DNA of 64,000 bases from an uncultured Planctomycetaceae bacterium. GTDB taxonomy: Bacteria; Planctomycetota; Planctomycetia; Planctomycetales; Planctomycetaceae. Positions 35,478-44,213 of this stretch are shown here, piece by piece. The notes under the pieces are model-generated. The model made no database searches. It had not been told where the DNA came from and saw only the letters and a list, made by a program, of their open reading frames with translations. Every line of letters starts with the position of its first letter. The stretch's first letter is position 1. Where the stretch lies: NCBI GenBank assembly GCA_937916515.1, contig CALFSX010000214.1, positions 1 through 64,000 of the forward strand. Direction: 5' to 3'. Both the position numbers and the translations under genes were made by a program.

Positions 35478-36176
35478 TTATGCGAGATCAAACAACATGA
35501 TTTCGGCGTCCGAAGTCGCCTGAATCTTCAACAATGTCTCCTCGCTGACTGCCGCTCCGTCGCTGGTGTTGAGGTCCACCCCGTTCAGCAAAACGCTGCC
35601 TCGCAGGACCTGCAGCCATGCATGTCGGTCTGCCGCCAATTCGTGCCCGATCTCTTTGCCGAGTTCGATTTGCGACAGGTAAATGGCTGCGTCAGTATGA
35701 ATCAGCAGAGAACCTTCTGCGGCATCTCGGGAAGCGACAAGTCGCAGTTTGTTATGCCGTTCTGATTCTGGAAATTGTTTCTGCTCGTAACCTGGCTCGA
35801 TCCCTTTTCGTTCCGGAAAAAGCCAGATCTGGTACAGATGAACTGGCTCAGTGGCAGACGGATTAAACTCACTGTGAGTAATTCCGGTACCCGCCGTCAT
35901 TCGTTGAAATTCGCCGGGCCTCAACACTTCCCCGTTACCCATTGAATCTTTGTGTTCCAACGCACCTTCCAGCACGTAAGTAACAATTTCCATGTCGTTA
36001 TGAGGATGAGTTCCGAACCCCTGCCCGGGAGCCACAACATCCTCGTTCATGACCCGCAGTGACCTAAACTTCATATGGTCTCGGTCCTGGTAGCTCGAAA
36101 ACGAAAACGTGTGACAGGTCTTCAGCCAGCCGTGATCGGCGTAACCTCGATCCAGAGCTCTACGAACGTTGATCAT
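35478..36176 (-). CDS. Pirin family protein (YhhW-like quercetinase)
   Basis: A 232-residue bicupin. The N-terminal cupin carries the metal ligands in FGTHPHNDMEIVTYVLEG (two His and a later Glu/His, H-x-H pattern) and MTAGTGITHSEFN; HDSMGN-type loops are present. The C-terminal cupin (YLSQIELGKEI ... GSVLLNGVDLN) has lost obvious metal ligands, as in E. coli YhhW. A strong GAGGTGA ribosome site stands 6 nt before the ATG. Pirins of this type show quercetin 2,3-dioxygenase activity in vitro and often belong to MarR-controlled electrophile-stress loci, which matches the neighbours. Confidence 0.93.
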   Translation of the reverse strand: MINVRRALDRGYADHGWLKTCHTFSFSSYQDRDHMKFRSLRVMNEDVVAPGQGFGTHPHNDMEIVTYVLEGALEHKDSMGNGEVLRPGEFQRMTAGTGITHSEFNPSATEPVHLYQIWLFPERKGIEPGYEQKQFPESERHNKLRLVASRDAAEGSLLIHTDAAIYLSQIELGKEIGHELAADRHAWLQVLRGSVLLNGVDLNTSDGAAVSEETLLKIQATSDAEIMLFDLA

Positions 36177-36335
36177 GACATCACCTCTTGCTTAGTTAAT
36201 CTGCTGTGTCTTTGAAAAATTCGGAAGTTCGCGCTGCTATTTCGCCAGATATCCGCCATCAGCAATCTTCGCGCCTTTAGATAGGTTTTACGAAAGTAGT
36301 TGACACGTAATGTTTATGGGCAAAAAAAGGTCGAG

Positions 36336-36812
36336 TCATTCGTTGCCCAGGCTCTCACGAGTCTTCTCCAAGAGTCGGCTGAGTTCCTTGAGTTCAGCAC
36401 GAGTCAGATGGCCGGCGAGTTGCTTGTGCAACTGCATTACCGGGGCATCCATTTCGTTAAGCAACGCTTTCGCCTTGTCAGTGAGTTCAATGTAAACAAC
36501 CCTCCGATCCTGAGTGCATCGGTCGCGTTTCACAAGCTCCTGTTTTTCCAGCCGATCCAGCAGGCCTGTCATAGCAGGAACGACCTGAATCATTCGATCA
36601 GCGATTTCCAGGCAAGGCATCGGTTTCCCTTCGCCTCTCAAAATCCTGAGGACGTTGTACTGCGACGACGTGAGATCGTACTGGCGAAACAACTTCCCAA
36701 ACCGATTCTGCAACCGATCATTCGTCCGCAGAATGTTCACGACCGCCTCCTGTTCAGGCAAATCGAAGGGTCGCTTCTTTTTCAGTTCAGATTGAAGTTT
36801 GCTTGCTGCCAT
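36336..36812 (-). CDS. MarR family transcriptional regulator
   Basis: A 158-residue winged-helix regulator. The ATG at 36812 is chosen, with GGGAG 8-9 nt upstream; a TTG six codons earlier is unlikely. The DNA-binding core is YDLTSSQYNVLRILRGEGK, CLEIADRMIQVVPAMTGLLDRLEKQELVKRD (recognition helix) and RVVYIELTDKAKALL (wing), followed by a C-terminal dimerisation helix. A perfect 18-bp palindrome lies 21 bp ahead of the start, the probable operator. With pirin, DoxX and an OYE downstream on the same strand, the likely signal is quinones or other electrophiles. Confidence 0.93.
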   Translation of the reverse strand: MAASKLQSELKKKRPFDLPEQEAVVNILRTNDRLQNRFGKLFRQYDLTSSQYNVLRILRGEGKPMPCLEIADRMIQVVPAMTGLLDRLEKQELVKRDRCTQDRRVVYIELTDKAKALLNEMDAPVMQLHKQLAGHLTRAELKELSRLLEKTRESLGNE

Positions 36813-36832
36813 ATTCTGGTCTCCCTGCAAAT

Positions 36833-36850
36833 TAGATTACATGTAATCTA
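36833..36850. promoter_or_regulatory. MarR operator, perfect 18-bp palindrome
   Basis: TAGATTACATGTAATCTA is an exact dyad centred between 36841 and 36842, about 21 bp upstream of the marR start codon. Size, symmetry and AT-rich half-sites (TTACA/TGTAA) fit MarR-family operators, implying autoregulation. I find no second full copy ahead of the pirin gene. Confidence 0.8.
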
Positions 36851-37083
36851 TCATCATGTCAATTGATTTTGCGCAGTTTTTTATTCCCGACCGTCTGGCC
36901 ATAGACCGGACAGATCAACAAATCGCAAAACTGGCGCTGTTTCCGGCAATATGCAGACCCAGAAAGTAGTCGCGTCGGCCCGCCGCTTATTCGCAACCGG
37001 ACCTGACGTGTTTGATGCGGCGGATGAAGAACACTGGGTAAGCTACTTCGACACTTAATGAATGACATTCAGGCAAGTGCGAC

Positions 37084-37851
37084 TTATCGCAGGCTCAACG
37101 TGCCGCCGTCAATCGGATGGACGCTGCCCGTCACAAACGAGGCTTCGTCGCTGCATAAGAACAGCGCGGCGACGGCGATTTCTCGAGGGCTGCCCATGCG
37201 ACCAATCGGTTGAAAGTCGGACAGCTTTTGCAGCATCTCGGCTTCTCGTCCTGGATAGTTCTTCGCCACAAAGCCATCAACAAATGGAGTGTGGATACGT
37301 CCGGGCAAAATCGCGTTGCAGCGAATTCCCTTGTCGACAAAATCTTTCGCAACGGAATACGTCAACGCCGTGACGGCTCCTTTGCTGGTTGAATAGGCAA
37401 AGCGATCGGCCAATCCAAACCATGCCACAGTCGATGCGATATTCAGTATCGCAGAACCGGGCAGCATGTGTGGAATCACCGCATGGCAGCAGTTGTAAAC
37501 ACCTTTGACGTTAACGGCCATCACTCGGTCGAAGTCTTCCTCTGCGGTAGTCGTCACGCTGCCAACATGAGCAATACCGGCATTATTCACCAGAATATCG
37601 ATTCGCCCGCGATCAGCAAAGATTGCATCCACCTGGGTCTTGACGGCTTTTTGATCTGTGATATCGCAAATTCGAGCTGACGCTGAGCCTCCCGCCGCTT
37701 TGATTTCCGCCACGGTCGTCGCTGCAATATCAGCGTTGATTTCAACAATGGCCACATGCGCCCCCTGTTCCGCGAACACTTCGGCAATCCCTTTACCGAT
37801 TCCGGAACCGCCGCCCGTCACAATTGCTGTTTTGCCATCAAGCCGTAACAC
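37084..37851 (-). CDS. Short-chain dehydrogenase/reductase
   Basis: A 255-residue classical SDR. TGGGSGIGKG binds the NAD(P) pyrophosphate, VEINAD after strand 2 has an acidic residue suggesting NAD preference, NNAG is present, and the catalytic set is Ser in NIASTVAWFG with YSTSK. C-terminal GRMGSPREIAVAALFLCSDEASFVTG and PIDGG are typical of sugar or steroid SDRs. It is divergent from a sugar-acid dehydratase (224 bp apart), so a role in oxidising a sugar or sugar acid is plausible. The start ATG at 37851 fits the family N-terminus. Confidence 0.92.
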   Translation of the reverse strand: MLRLDGKTAIVTGGGSGIGKGIAEVFAEQGAHVAIVEINADIAATTVAEIKAAGGSASARICDITDQKAVKTQVDAIFADRGRIDILVNNAGIAHVGSVTTTAEEDFDRVMAVNVKGVYNCCHAVIPHMLPGSAILNIASTVAWFGLADRFAYSTSKGAVTALTYSVAKDFVDKGIRCNAILPGRIHTPFVDGFVAKNYPGREAEMLQKLSDFQPIGRMGSPREIAVAALFLCSDEASFVTGSVHPIDGGTLSLR

Positions 37852-38075
37852 TCTGAATTCTCCGACAAGACTTGTCCTGCTGATACACTTCGCGAATCGC
37901 GCGAACGTGAAGACTCAAAAGCTTCCCGCGTAGTTACTATACGATCTGGTGGCAAAGAAACATCTGATCGACGAAACTACCAGACTCGGCAGATTAACCA
38001 ACGACATCGTGCCGACTAAATCACCGCAGTCGAACAACCAAATTTCCAAATTTCCTACTGAATAGCCTTCCTGAA

Positions 38076-39854
38076 ATGTCCGAAACTCCCCGCAAACGGC
38101 TTCGCAGCGAACAATGGTTTAACGACCCTTCCAACCCCGACATGACGGCAATCTATGTCGAACGCTTCTTAAATTACGGGGTTACTTATGGCGAGCTTCA
38201 GTCGGGCAAGCCAATCATCGGGATCGCTCAAACAGGAAGCGATATTGCACCGTGCAACCGAATTCACCTGCAGACGGTTGAACGAGCAAAAGACGGAATA
38301 CGCGCGGCTGGCGGAGTTCCATTTGTGTTTCCCGTGCATCCGATTCAGGAAAGCTGTCGTCGTCCAACAGCGGCTCTTGATCGCAATCTGGCCTATCTTG
38401 GGCTGGTAGAAATCCTGCATGGCTATCCGTTTGACGCTGTTATTCTGACCACCGGTTGCGACAAAACGACTCCTGCTGGTTTAATGGCAGCGGCGACCAC
38501 AAACCTGCCCGCCATCGTACTATCGGGTGGCCCCATGTTAGATGGCTGGTACGAAGGCAGGCTGACCGGTTCCGGCATGGCCACCTGGGAAGCTCGCCGA
38601 CGTCTGGCCGCCGGGCAAATCGACTACAACGGATTTATGGAACTGGTGTGTTCCACAACAACCAGCCCCGGCCATTGCAATACGATGGGTACAGCACTCA
38701 CCATGAACTGTCTGGCAGAAGCTCTGGGCATGTCCCTTTCCGGCAGCGCGTCAATTCCGGCGGCGTATCGCGAACGCATGCAATCGGCCTACGAAACCGG
38801 CCAGCGAGCCGTCGAAATCGTGCACGAACAATTGACGCCGGATAAAATTCTGACACGCAAGGCTTTCGAAAACGCGATTGCAGTCAACACGGCCATTGGC
38901 GGTTCCACAAACGCTCCGCCGCACCTGGCCGCGATTGCTCGGCATGTCGGTGTCGACCTTGATATCAAAGATTGGGAAACGCTGGGCTACGATATTCCGC
39001 TGCTGGTGAATTGTCAGCCCGCTGGTGAATTTCTGGGAGAAGGCTTTCATCGAGCGGGAGGCCTGCCAGCTGTCATCAACGAATTGATGAGCAATGGGCG
39101 CATTCATGGTGATGTACTCACCATCGGTGGAAAATCCATGGCAGAAGACATCGCCGGAAAAACGGCAACTGATCGAATTGTCATCCGAGCCTATGATTCA
39201 CCAATGATGAAGAACGCGGGCTTTCTGGTACTGTCCGGCAATCTGTTTGATTCGGCTTTGATGAAGACCTGCGTGATTAGTACGGAATTCCGCCAACGCT
39301 ATCTATCGACGCCCGGCAACGAAGATTGCTTTGAAGCGCGAGTCATCGTATTTTCTGGACCAGAAGACTACCACGCCAGAATCGACGACCCAAATCTAAA
39401 CATCGATGATTCGTGTCTGCTGGCCATTCGAGGCTGCGGTCCAATTGGATATCCCGGCAGCGGCGAAGTAGTCAACATGCAACCTCCAGCCGCCATGCTG
39501 AAACAGGGCATCAACCAATTGCCAACACTAGGCGACGGTCGACAAAGCGGAACCTCCGCCAGCCCCTCAATGTTAAACGCATCACCGGAATCCGCAGCGG
39601 GAGGAAACCTGGCTCTGCTGGAAACAGGTGATGTCGTACGAGTCGACCTGAAAAACCGTAAGGTCACGCTGCAAATATCAGACGACGAATTGAAGCTTCG
39701 CCGACAAAGCTATGTCGAACCGGAAATCGTCAACGAAACGCCATGGCAGGAAATGTATCGAGGCTGCGTCGGCCAGCTATCCACCGGTGGCTGTCTCGAC
39801 TTCGCCACAAAGTACCGCAAAGTCTCCGAAAAAGCCCCACGCCATAACCACTAA
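38076..39854 (+). CDS. IlvD/Edd family dehydratase, probably sugar-acid (arabonate/xylonate) dehydratase
   Basis: A 592-residue iron-sulfur dehydratase. Three cysteines expected to hold the [2Fe-2S] cluster are C60 (DIAPCNRIH), C128 (LTTGCDKTTPAG) and C201 (TTSPGHCNTMG), with K130 as the carbamylated-lysine candidate; their spacing agrees with sugar-acid dehydratases such as L-arabinonate dehydratase. GRQSGTSASPS carries the catalytic serine region near 490. The length and the extra C-terminal 20-30 residues also favour the pentonate/hexonate branch over IlvD proper. It removes water from an aldonic acid to give a 2-keto-3-deoxy acid. The divergent SDR may supply the substrate. A dispersed repeat begins directly at the stop codon. 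Confidence 0.9.
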   Translation: MSETPRKRLRSEQWFNDPSNPDMTAIYVERFLNYGVTYGELQSGKPIIGIAQTGSDIAPCNRIHLQTVERAKDGIRAAGGVPFVFPVHPIQESCRRPTAALDRNLAYLGLVEILHGYPFDAVILTTGCDKTTPAGLMAAATTNLPAIVLSGGPMLDGWYEGRLTGSGMATWEARRRLAAGQIDYNGFMELVCSTTTSPGHCNTMGTALTMNCLAEALGMSLSGSASIPAAYRERMQSAYETGQRAVEIVHEQLTPDKILTRKAFENAIAVNTAIGGSTNAPPHLAAIARHVGVDLDIKDWETLGYDIPLLVNCQPAGEFLGEGFHRAGGLPAVINELMSNGRIHGDVLTIGGKSMAEDIAGKTATDRIVIRAYDSPMMKNAGFLVLSGNLFDSALMKTCVISTEFRQRYLSTPGNEDCFEARVIVFSGPEDYHARIDDPNLNIDDSCLLAIRGCGPIGYPGSGEVVNMQPPAAMLKQGINQLPTLGDGRQSGTSASPSMLNASPESAAGGNLALLETGDVVRVDLKNRKVTLQISDDELKLRRQSYVEPEIVNETPWQEMYRGCVGQLSTGGCLDFATKYRKVSEKAPRHNH

Positions 39855-39938
39855 CAAGGGCTTCGCCCTTGACCCGCTGGCGTGGGGTGCGGCCGGACCT
39901 GGGGAGTACGAATCGCCGAGCCGCTCCGTTGTCGCTGC
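39855..39938 (+). repeat. Dispersed 84-bp repeat, copy D
   Basis: Starts at the base after the TAA stop (39852-39854) of the dehydratase gene, with an intact CAAGGGC-TTC-GCCCTTG hairpin, GTGGCG-like block and full AATCGCCGAGCCGCTCCG end. Confidence 0.9.
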
Positions 39939-40105
39939 AAGAGATCCGCGGACATCGGACGCGAATCTTCGTGATTAAGACTGTCTGCCTGCAAAAAGTC
40001 CAGGCCTGTAACCAGCGGCGCCGATTCGATGAAATCGCCATGGAACAGCTAGCAATTCGTTGTAGAATGGACGTCCCAGATCTCGCCAGGTTCAAGGAGT
40101 GCCGG

Positions 40106-40660
40106 ATGTCAATTTCTTCTAATCAATACCGTACAAAACTGACGTACGACGACTACGTGTTATTACCGGATGACGGTAACCAACACGAAATTATTGACGG
40201 GCGACATTATAGGAACGCAGCGCCAAGTCCCAGACATCAAACCGTTTCTCGTCTGATTCAGTTCCAGTTGATGGAACAAATTGAGATTCCAGGGCATGGG
40301 CAGGTATTTAACGCTCCCATAGACGTTCAATTTGATGACTTCAATGTGGTGCAGCCTGACATCGTTGTCGTCATGAATTCCAATCGGATTGTGACTCCAA
40401 CAAAAATCAAGGGAGTGCCGGACCTGGTTGTTGAGATCCTTTCCCCCTCAACTCGCGATCGAGACCTGCAGCTAAAGAAACAACTTTACGAGCAAAACGC
40501 AGTGCCCGAATACTGGATCGTCGATACCGATAACCAAAATATCCTGGTGCATTGCATCGACAGCAACGGAACATATGCCCAGCCCCTTGCCCACTCGGAA
40601 ACCATCACATTGTCAATTCATGACATGACCGTCAGCCTTGACCTGAACAAGGTGTGGTAG
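40106..40660 (+). CDS. Uma2 family (DUF820) PD-(D/E)XK nuclease-like protein
   Basis: 184 residues. The ATG at 40106 has AAGGAG 7 nt upstream, better than any earlier in-frame codon. Family motifs are LTYDDYVLLPDDGNQHEIIDG, VQPDIVVVMNSNRI, PDLVVEILSPSTRDRDLQLKKQLYEQ and VPEYWIVD, with the D-x(n)-E-x-L core of the PD-(D/E)XK fold (Asp in QPDI, Glu in VVEIL, Lys in DLQLKKQL). These genes are numerous in planctomycetes and cyanobacteria, often solitary as here. Nuclease activity has been proposed but not generally shown. Confidence 0.92.
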   Translation: MSISSNQYRTKLTYDDYVLLPDDGNQHEIIDGRHYRNAAPSPRHQTVSRLIQFQLMEQIEIPGHGQVFNAPIDVQFDDFNVVQPDIVVVMNSNRIVTPTKIKGVPDLVVEILSPSTRDRDLQLKKQLYEQNAVPEYWIVDTDNQNILVHCIDSNGTYAQPLAHSETITLSIHDMTVSLDLNKVW

Positions 40661-40776
40661 ACAGCAGTATCAGAACCTCGTTCGCCGCAGACTTTCGAAG
40701 CAGGTCAGCAGGCAGGTGTGATTCACTGAGTGCCTCAGTCGTTGCTTGCGATTCCGGGGTACCTATTAGGAATGAT

Positions 40777-42555
40777 TCAATTCCAGGTCAGTTTCGCACA
40801 ATCAAACGTAAACTCGCGAGTGTTGTCGGTGAATTCAGTTCCTGTCCAAATGGTACCACCCGATAGCTTAATGGTGGTACCGTCCAGTTTAGCCGAATGA
40901 CGGTAGATCCAACCTGGCCCGGTGCCTGAAGATCGCACCTGCTCTATCTTCCATGTTTTGCAGTCCAGTCGGTAGATCGGCGTGTTTCCGGGACGTCGAT
41001 CATCGGGATAACCAAGGCACCCGACAACATAGATGAAGCCGTCTACAAACGTCGCTGTGTGAAAATCGGTCGGCGGAAACACTGATCGCGGGTATGTGAA
41101 GATCCGAAATTCGCCTCGACCATCATGTACGACCACATCATTGTAAATGCAGAAGTCCGGATCATAGTGGTCTTCGTGTTCGCCTCCGACTTCAACGAAC
41201 TCACCGCTTGGCAACTCTGTCAACGATTGCCCGAATCTGGAGAAACACCAGATTGGATGTCGCCCAAAGATAGACGCCTTTCCGTACTGCCGGCTGGCCG
41301 CCCAGCCTGAGGCTCGAGTTCTCACCATCTCATTCTTGAAAGCATGCTCGACTTGATCCGGATTCGCCTTGCCAAATATCGGCTTGCTCTGACGGCGATA
41401 CTCTGCGGACGTAGCATTCAATGGAAGTGACGAATCACGACTGAAAATGTCAGCACGGTTTTCCGATGAAATCGCCGCCCCGTCAAGCCCCGCATCAGAC
41501 AGCAACCGATAAGCTTCCATGCTGCCAACGTGAGTCATCAGGTTTTCGCCGCTCGAACACTTCTGCGAAGGATCAGCATCTGCAGCCAACAGTACTCGCA
41601 AACACTGACAGTCGTCGTGCTGAATAGCCTTTTCCAGCGGCGTGGTGCCAAAGTCATCGCATGGTGCGTTTAGATCAGGTCCGGATTGCAGCAGCCACTC
41701 CAAAATTTCGACGCGATTATGGTCAATCGAAAATCCAATCGCCGTCTGTCCGCAGCGACCGGTTGCCGACTGATCACATCCGGCAGCAATCAGCTGCTGC
41801 GCGATTCGCAAGTGGCCACAGGCGACGGCCAATAAAAAGGGAGTACGTTCCCAAAGGTCTCTATGCTCAATGTCGGCACCCGATTCGATGGCCCGCGCGA
41901 CGTCGGCTGGACTATCGTTGACAACTGCCCAACAAAGATCGGGCCACGCAAGTTGCTCATCATTCGCGTCGCACGAAAGCAGGACCTTGATGATGTCAAT
42001 TTGCAAAGTGCGTGAACATACGCTAAGCGGAGACTCACCCCATGACGAGCACGCATTTACGTCGGCTCCCGCATCAACAAACAACTCCACAATTCTAAGT
42101 TGTTCGTCCGGTGCAGTTTCGACGGGACGATGAAACGAACTCAGCAAAGGTGTATAGCCACCGGGATCTGCCCATGAGACATTCGCCCCATTTTTGATTA
42201 GCAATTCAATAGTGCGAAGCGACCCGTGTTTTGCCGCGATCCCCAACACCGATTCGGCAGTGTAGGGCATGGCTCGAGCTTGCTCGATGTACGTCACGTC
42301 CATTCCCTCTTCTTTCATGAAAGAGACAGTACTCTCATCCATTTCAAACACAGGCTTGGGGATCGTTTCGGCATTCAGGTTTGCTCCGTTGTCAATGAGC
42401 CATTCAATAATGCGTTCATCGACGTTCGGTTGCATCACGGCCAACATCAGGGGAGTCAGCCCCTCATCATTGAAAGCCTCGATGTCGCGAGCAACTCGCT
42501 TGTCTGCTGCCAACGACTCAATGTCGCCATTCTTAATGTAGTCGTGAATTTTCAA
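40777..42555 (-). CDS. Ankyrin-repeat protein with C-terminal Kelch-like domain
   Basis: A 592-residue protein without a signal peptide. The first ~370 residues are ankyrin repeats, about eight, some degenerate (GLTPLMLAVMQPN, ESVLGIAAKHGSLRTIELLIKNGANV, ERTPFLLAVACGHLRIAQQLIAAGCD, GTTPLEKAIQHDDCQCLRVLLAADAD). After a linker, residues about 420-592 read like a half Kelch propeller: FGQSLTELPSGEFVEVGGEHEDHYDP, HTATFVDGFIYVVGCLGYPD, RLDCKTWKIEQV and HSAKLDGTTIKLSGG. Ankyrin-Kelch joining is unusual in bacteria. The domain set suggests a protein-binding scaffold. It lies just beyond the terminator of the rtcB operon on the same strand but looks unrelated to it. Confidence 0.87.
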   Translation of the reverse strand: MKIHDYIKNGDIESLAADKRVARDIEAFNDEGLTPLMLAVMQPNVDERIIEWLIDNGANLNAETIPKPVFEMDESTVSFMKEEGMDVTYIEQARAMPYTAESVLGIAAKHGSLRTIELLIKNGANVSWADPGGYTPLLSSFHRPVETAPDEQLRIVELFVDAGADVNACSSWGESPLSVCSRTLQIDIIKVLLSCDANDEQLAWPDLCWAVVNDSPADVARAIESGADIEHRDLWERTPFLLAVACGHLRIAQQLIAAGCDQSATGRCGQTAIGFSIDHNRVEILEWLLQSGPDLNAPCDDFGTTPLEKAIQHDDCQCLRVLLAADADPSQKCSSGENLMTHVGSMEAYRLLSDAGLDGAAISSENRADIFSRDSSLPLNATSAEYRRQSKPIFGKANPDQVEHAFKNEMVRTRASGWAASRQYGKASIFGRHPIWCFSRFGQSLTELPSGEFVEVGGEHEDHYDPDFCIYNDVVVHDGRGEFRIFTYPRSVFPPTDFHTATFVDGFIYVVGCLGYPDDRRPGNTPIYRLDCKTWKIEQVRSSGTGPGWIYRHSAKLDGTTIKLSGGTIWTGTEFTDNTREFTFDCAKLTWN

Positions 42556-42615
42556 AGCTGAACCCTTTGCTTAACAGCGAGAGCCTTGTTCAGAAGTAAC
42601 GATTACGCCGTGCGG

Positions 42616-42655
42616 AAACAAAAGGTGCGGTCTCCGAATGACCAGAGACCGCACC
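42616..42655 (-). terminator. Rho-independent terminator behind rtcB
   Basis: On the minus strand GGTGCGGTCTC and GAGACCGCACC form a perfect 11-bp stem around a 10-nt loop, followed by TTTTGTTT. It begins 5 nt beyond the rtcB stop codon and marks the end of the rsr-Y RNA-rtcB operon. Confidence 0.93.
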
Positions 42656-42659
42656 ATCT

Positions 42660-44150
42660 TTAATCGTCCGCCTTGTCGCCATCTTTTATGACAAAGCGAG
42701 CCTTCAGTCGGGCTACTTCCGAAGCCAGTCCGGCAGATTTCACAGAACGCAGAACTTCGTCGAAATCTTTGTAGGCCGCCGGAGCTTCATCTTTGGGATA
42801 GCTGCGGCAGTTGCTCAGAATATCGGCGTCTTCAAACGACTGATCAACCGTTGCCTGGTCCAGTTCGCGGATCGCTCGTTTGCGACCCAAAGCTCGACCA
42901 GCTCCATGATTCACGCTGTAGCAGCTAATCGCCGCTCCTTCGTTAGCCACCATAACAGCTGAACCCGCCTGAGGATTACCCGGCAGAAGAATGGGGTGGC
43001 CCGTTTCTTCGTACAACGTTCCCTTTAAAGCGTGGTGCCCCGCTGGGAACGCGCGAGTCGCTCCTTTGCGGTGAACCCAGCTGGGCTTGTTGTCCACGAT
43101 TTCCTTGCGAGCAATGTTATGACTGATGAAGTACACCAGCTGCCCGGTCACGCCAGGCAGCACTTCCTGAAACGCTTCCAGAATCAGTGCGTTAATCAGC
43201 AGATGGTTGACCGTCGCAAAGTTGGCTCCCAATGCCATGTCGTCCAGATAATCATTCGCTTCAGAAGTTCCCAGAGGCGCGTAAACAAGTTCACGGTCGC
43301 GTCCCGGCAAGGGAATATCCCACCTGGCAAACTTTTCCTGCAACGCTTTGAACTGTCCCATCGCCAGGTTGTGCCCGATGCCTCGCGATCCACAATGAGA
43401 CAGAAACGCAACGTGTCCGTCCTTCAGGCCGAACGTGTCTGCCGCCTTGCGAGCTCGTTCGTTATCGCAAAGTTCAACAACTTCACATTCTCCGAAATGG
43501 TTGCCTCCACCGTAAGAACCAAGCTGCTTCATCTTGCCGGGAAATTTATGACGGAAGTAGCCAACTTCAAGATGCCGCTCCATACGAATTGCCAAAGCGT
43601 CGCGAGATTCATCGTGTCCAACATGGAACGAATCTTCGCACCGCTCAGCCCATTCAGCCGGAATTCCCAGCTGATTGCAGACATCTTCTGAAGCGCCTTC
43701 CACCATGACCTGAAGACCAAGCTGTTCGCTCACGGGACGAGACTTGAGCGCATGTCGCTGGCCTCGTCCCGCTCCCGTTGGAGTACGTTCACAGATGGCA
43801 TTGATGATGGCTCGACGAATCGGCCGATCGATAATCTGATCAGCCGGCAGGTCCAACTGAAGCAGGCTCATCGAACACTTGATATCGACTCCAACGGGAC
43901 CAGGATACACGTGAGTCGGCGAAACCATCGCACAACCAACGGGTGCCCCGTAACCGCAATGAGCGTCAGGGTTCAGCACAAGGTCGGTCACGCCAGGCGC
44001 CATTCGCGAGTTAATGGCCTGTTGCAGACACATGTCGTCGAACGTATTGCGAATCGCTTCCGTACCGATGACCGTGATGGGCTTTGTCGATGAGCCTGTT
44101 GTCGGCAGAATCGCCGTTGCTTCGCCTGTTGGTATCATTTCGAATGTCAT
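42660..44150 (-). CDS. rtcB: RtcB, RNA-splicing/repair ligase (3'-phosphate to 5'-OH)
   Basis: A 496-residue RtcB ligase, which joins RNA ends having 2',3'-cyclic phosphate or 3'-phosphate with 5'-OH ends using GTP and Mn2+. Metal ligands appear as VGVDIKCS (D89, C92), GGGNHFGE (H217), SHCGSRGIGH (H252) and ISHNIARKE (H344); the GMP-accepting histidine is H415 in CYSVNHGAGR. The NPDAHCGYGAPVG start of the active site is also present. It follows an array of Y RNAs and rsr in one operon and ends at a strong terminator. No archease or rtcA gene is beside it. Expression is likely sigma-54/RtcR-controlled, and the hairpin of the last Y RNA just ahead of it may attenuate it. Confidence 0.97.
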   Translation of the reverse strand: MTFEMIPTGEATAILPTTGSSTKPITVIGTEAIRNTFDDMCLQQAINSRMAPGVTDLVLNPDAHCGYGAPVGCAMVSPTHVYPGPVGVDIKCSMSLLQLDLPADQIIDRPIRRAIINAICERTPTGAGRGQRHALKSRPVSEQLGLQVMVEGASEDVCNQLGIPAEWAERCEDSFHVGHDESRDALAIRMERHLEVGYFRHKFPGKMKQLGSYGGGNHFGECEVVELCDNERARKAADTFGLKDGHVAFLSHCGSRGIGHNLAMGQFKALQEKFARWDIPLPGRDRELVYAPLGTSEANDYLDDMALGANFATVNHLLINALILEAFQEVLPGVTGQLVYFISHNIARKEIVDNKPSWVHRKGATRAFPAGHHALKGTLYEETGHPILLPGNPQAGSAVMVANEGAAISCYSVNHGAGRALGRKRAIRELDQATVDQSFEDADILSNCRSYPKDEAPAAYKDFDEVLRSVKSAGLASEVARLKARFVIKDGDKADD

Positions 44151-44189
44151 GTTATTTGAACTTCTTCGTGAAGTGTCTAGATATGCAGG

Positions 44190-44213
44190 AAAACAAAAAG
44201 CCCCTCGTTACGA
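44190..44213 (-). terminator. Y4 stem plus U-tract, possible attenuator ahead of rtcB
   Basis: The 3' arm of the Y4 stem (TCGTAACGAGGGG) runs straight into CTTTTTGTTTTCC on the minus strand, so the closed Y RNA stem followed by U-rich sequence looks like an intrinsic terminator located about 50 nt ahead of the rtcB start. Partial read-through would then set rtcB expression (inference). Confidence 0.6.

Noticed and set aside
36177-36335. Second MarR operator ahead of the pirin gene
   Set aside because: Only fragments such as CGTAAT occur; no dyad comparable to the 18-bp palindrome.
43032-43691. 219-codon antisense open frame
   Set aside because: Lies opposite the conserved rtcB core; shadow of codon bias.
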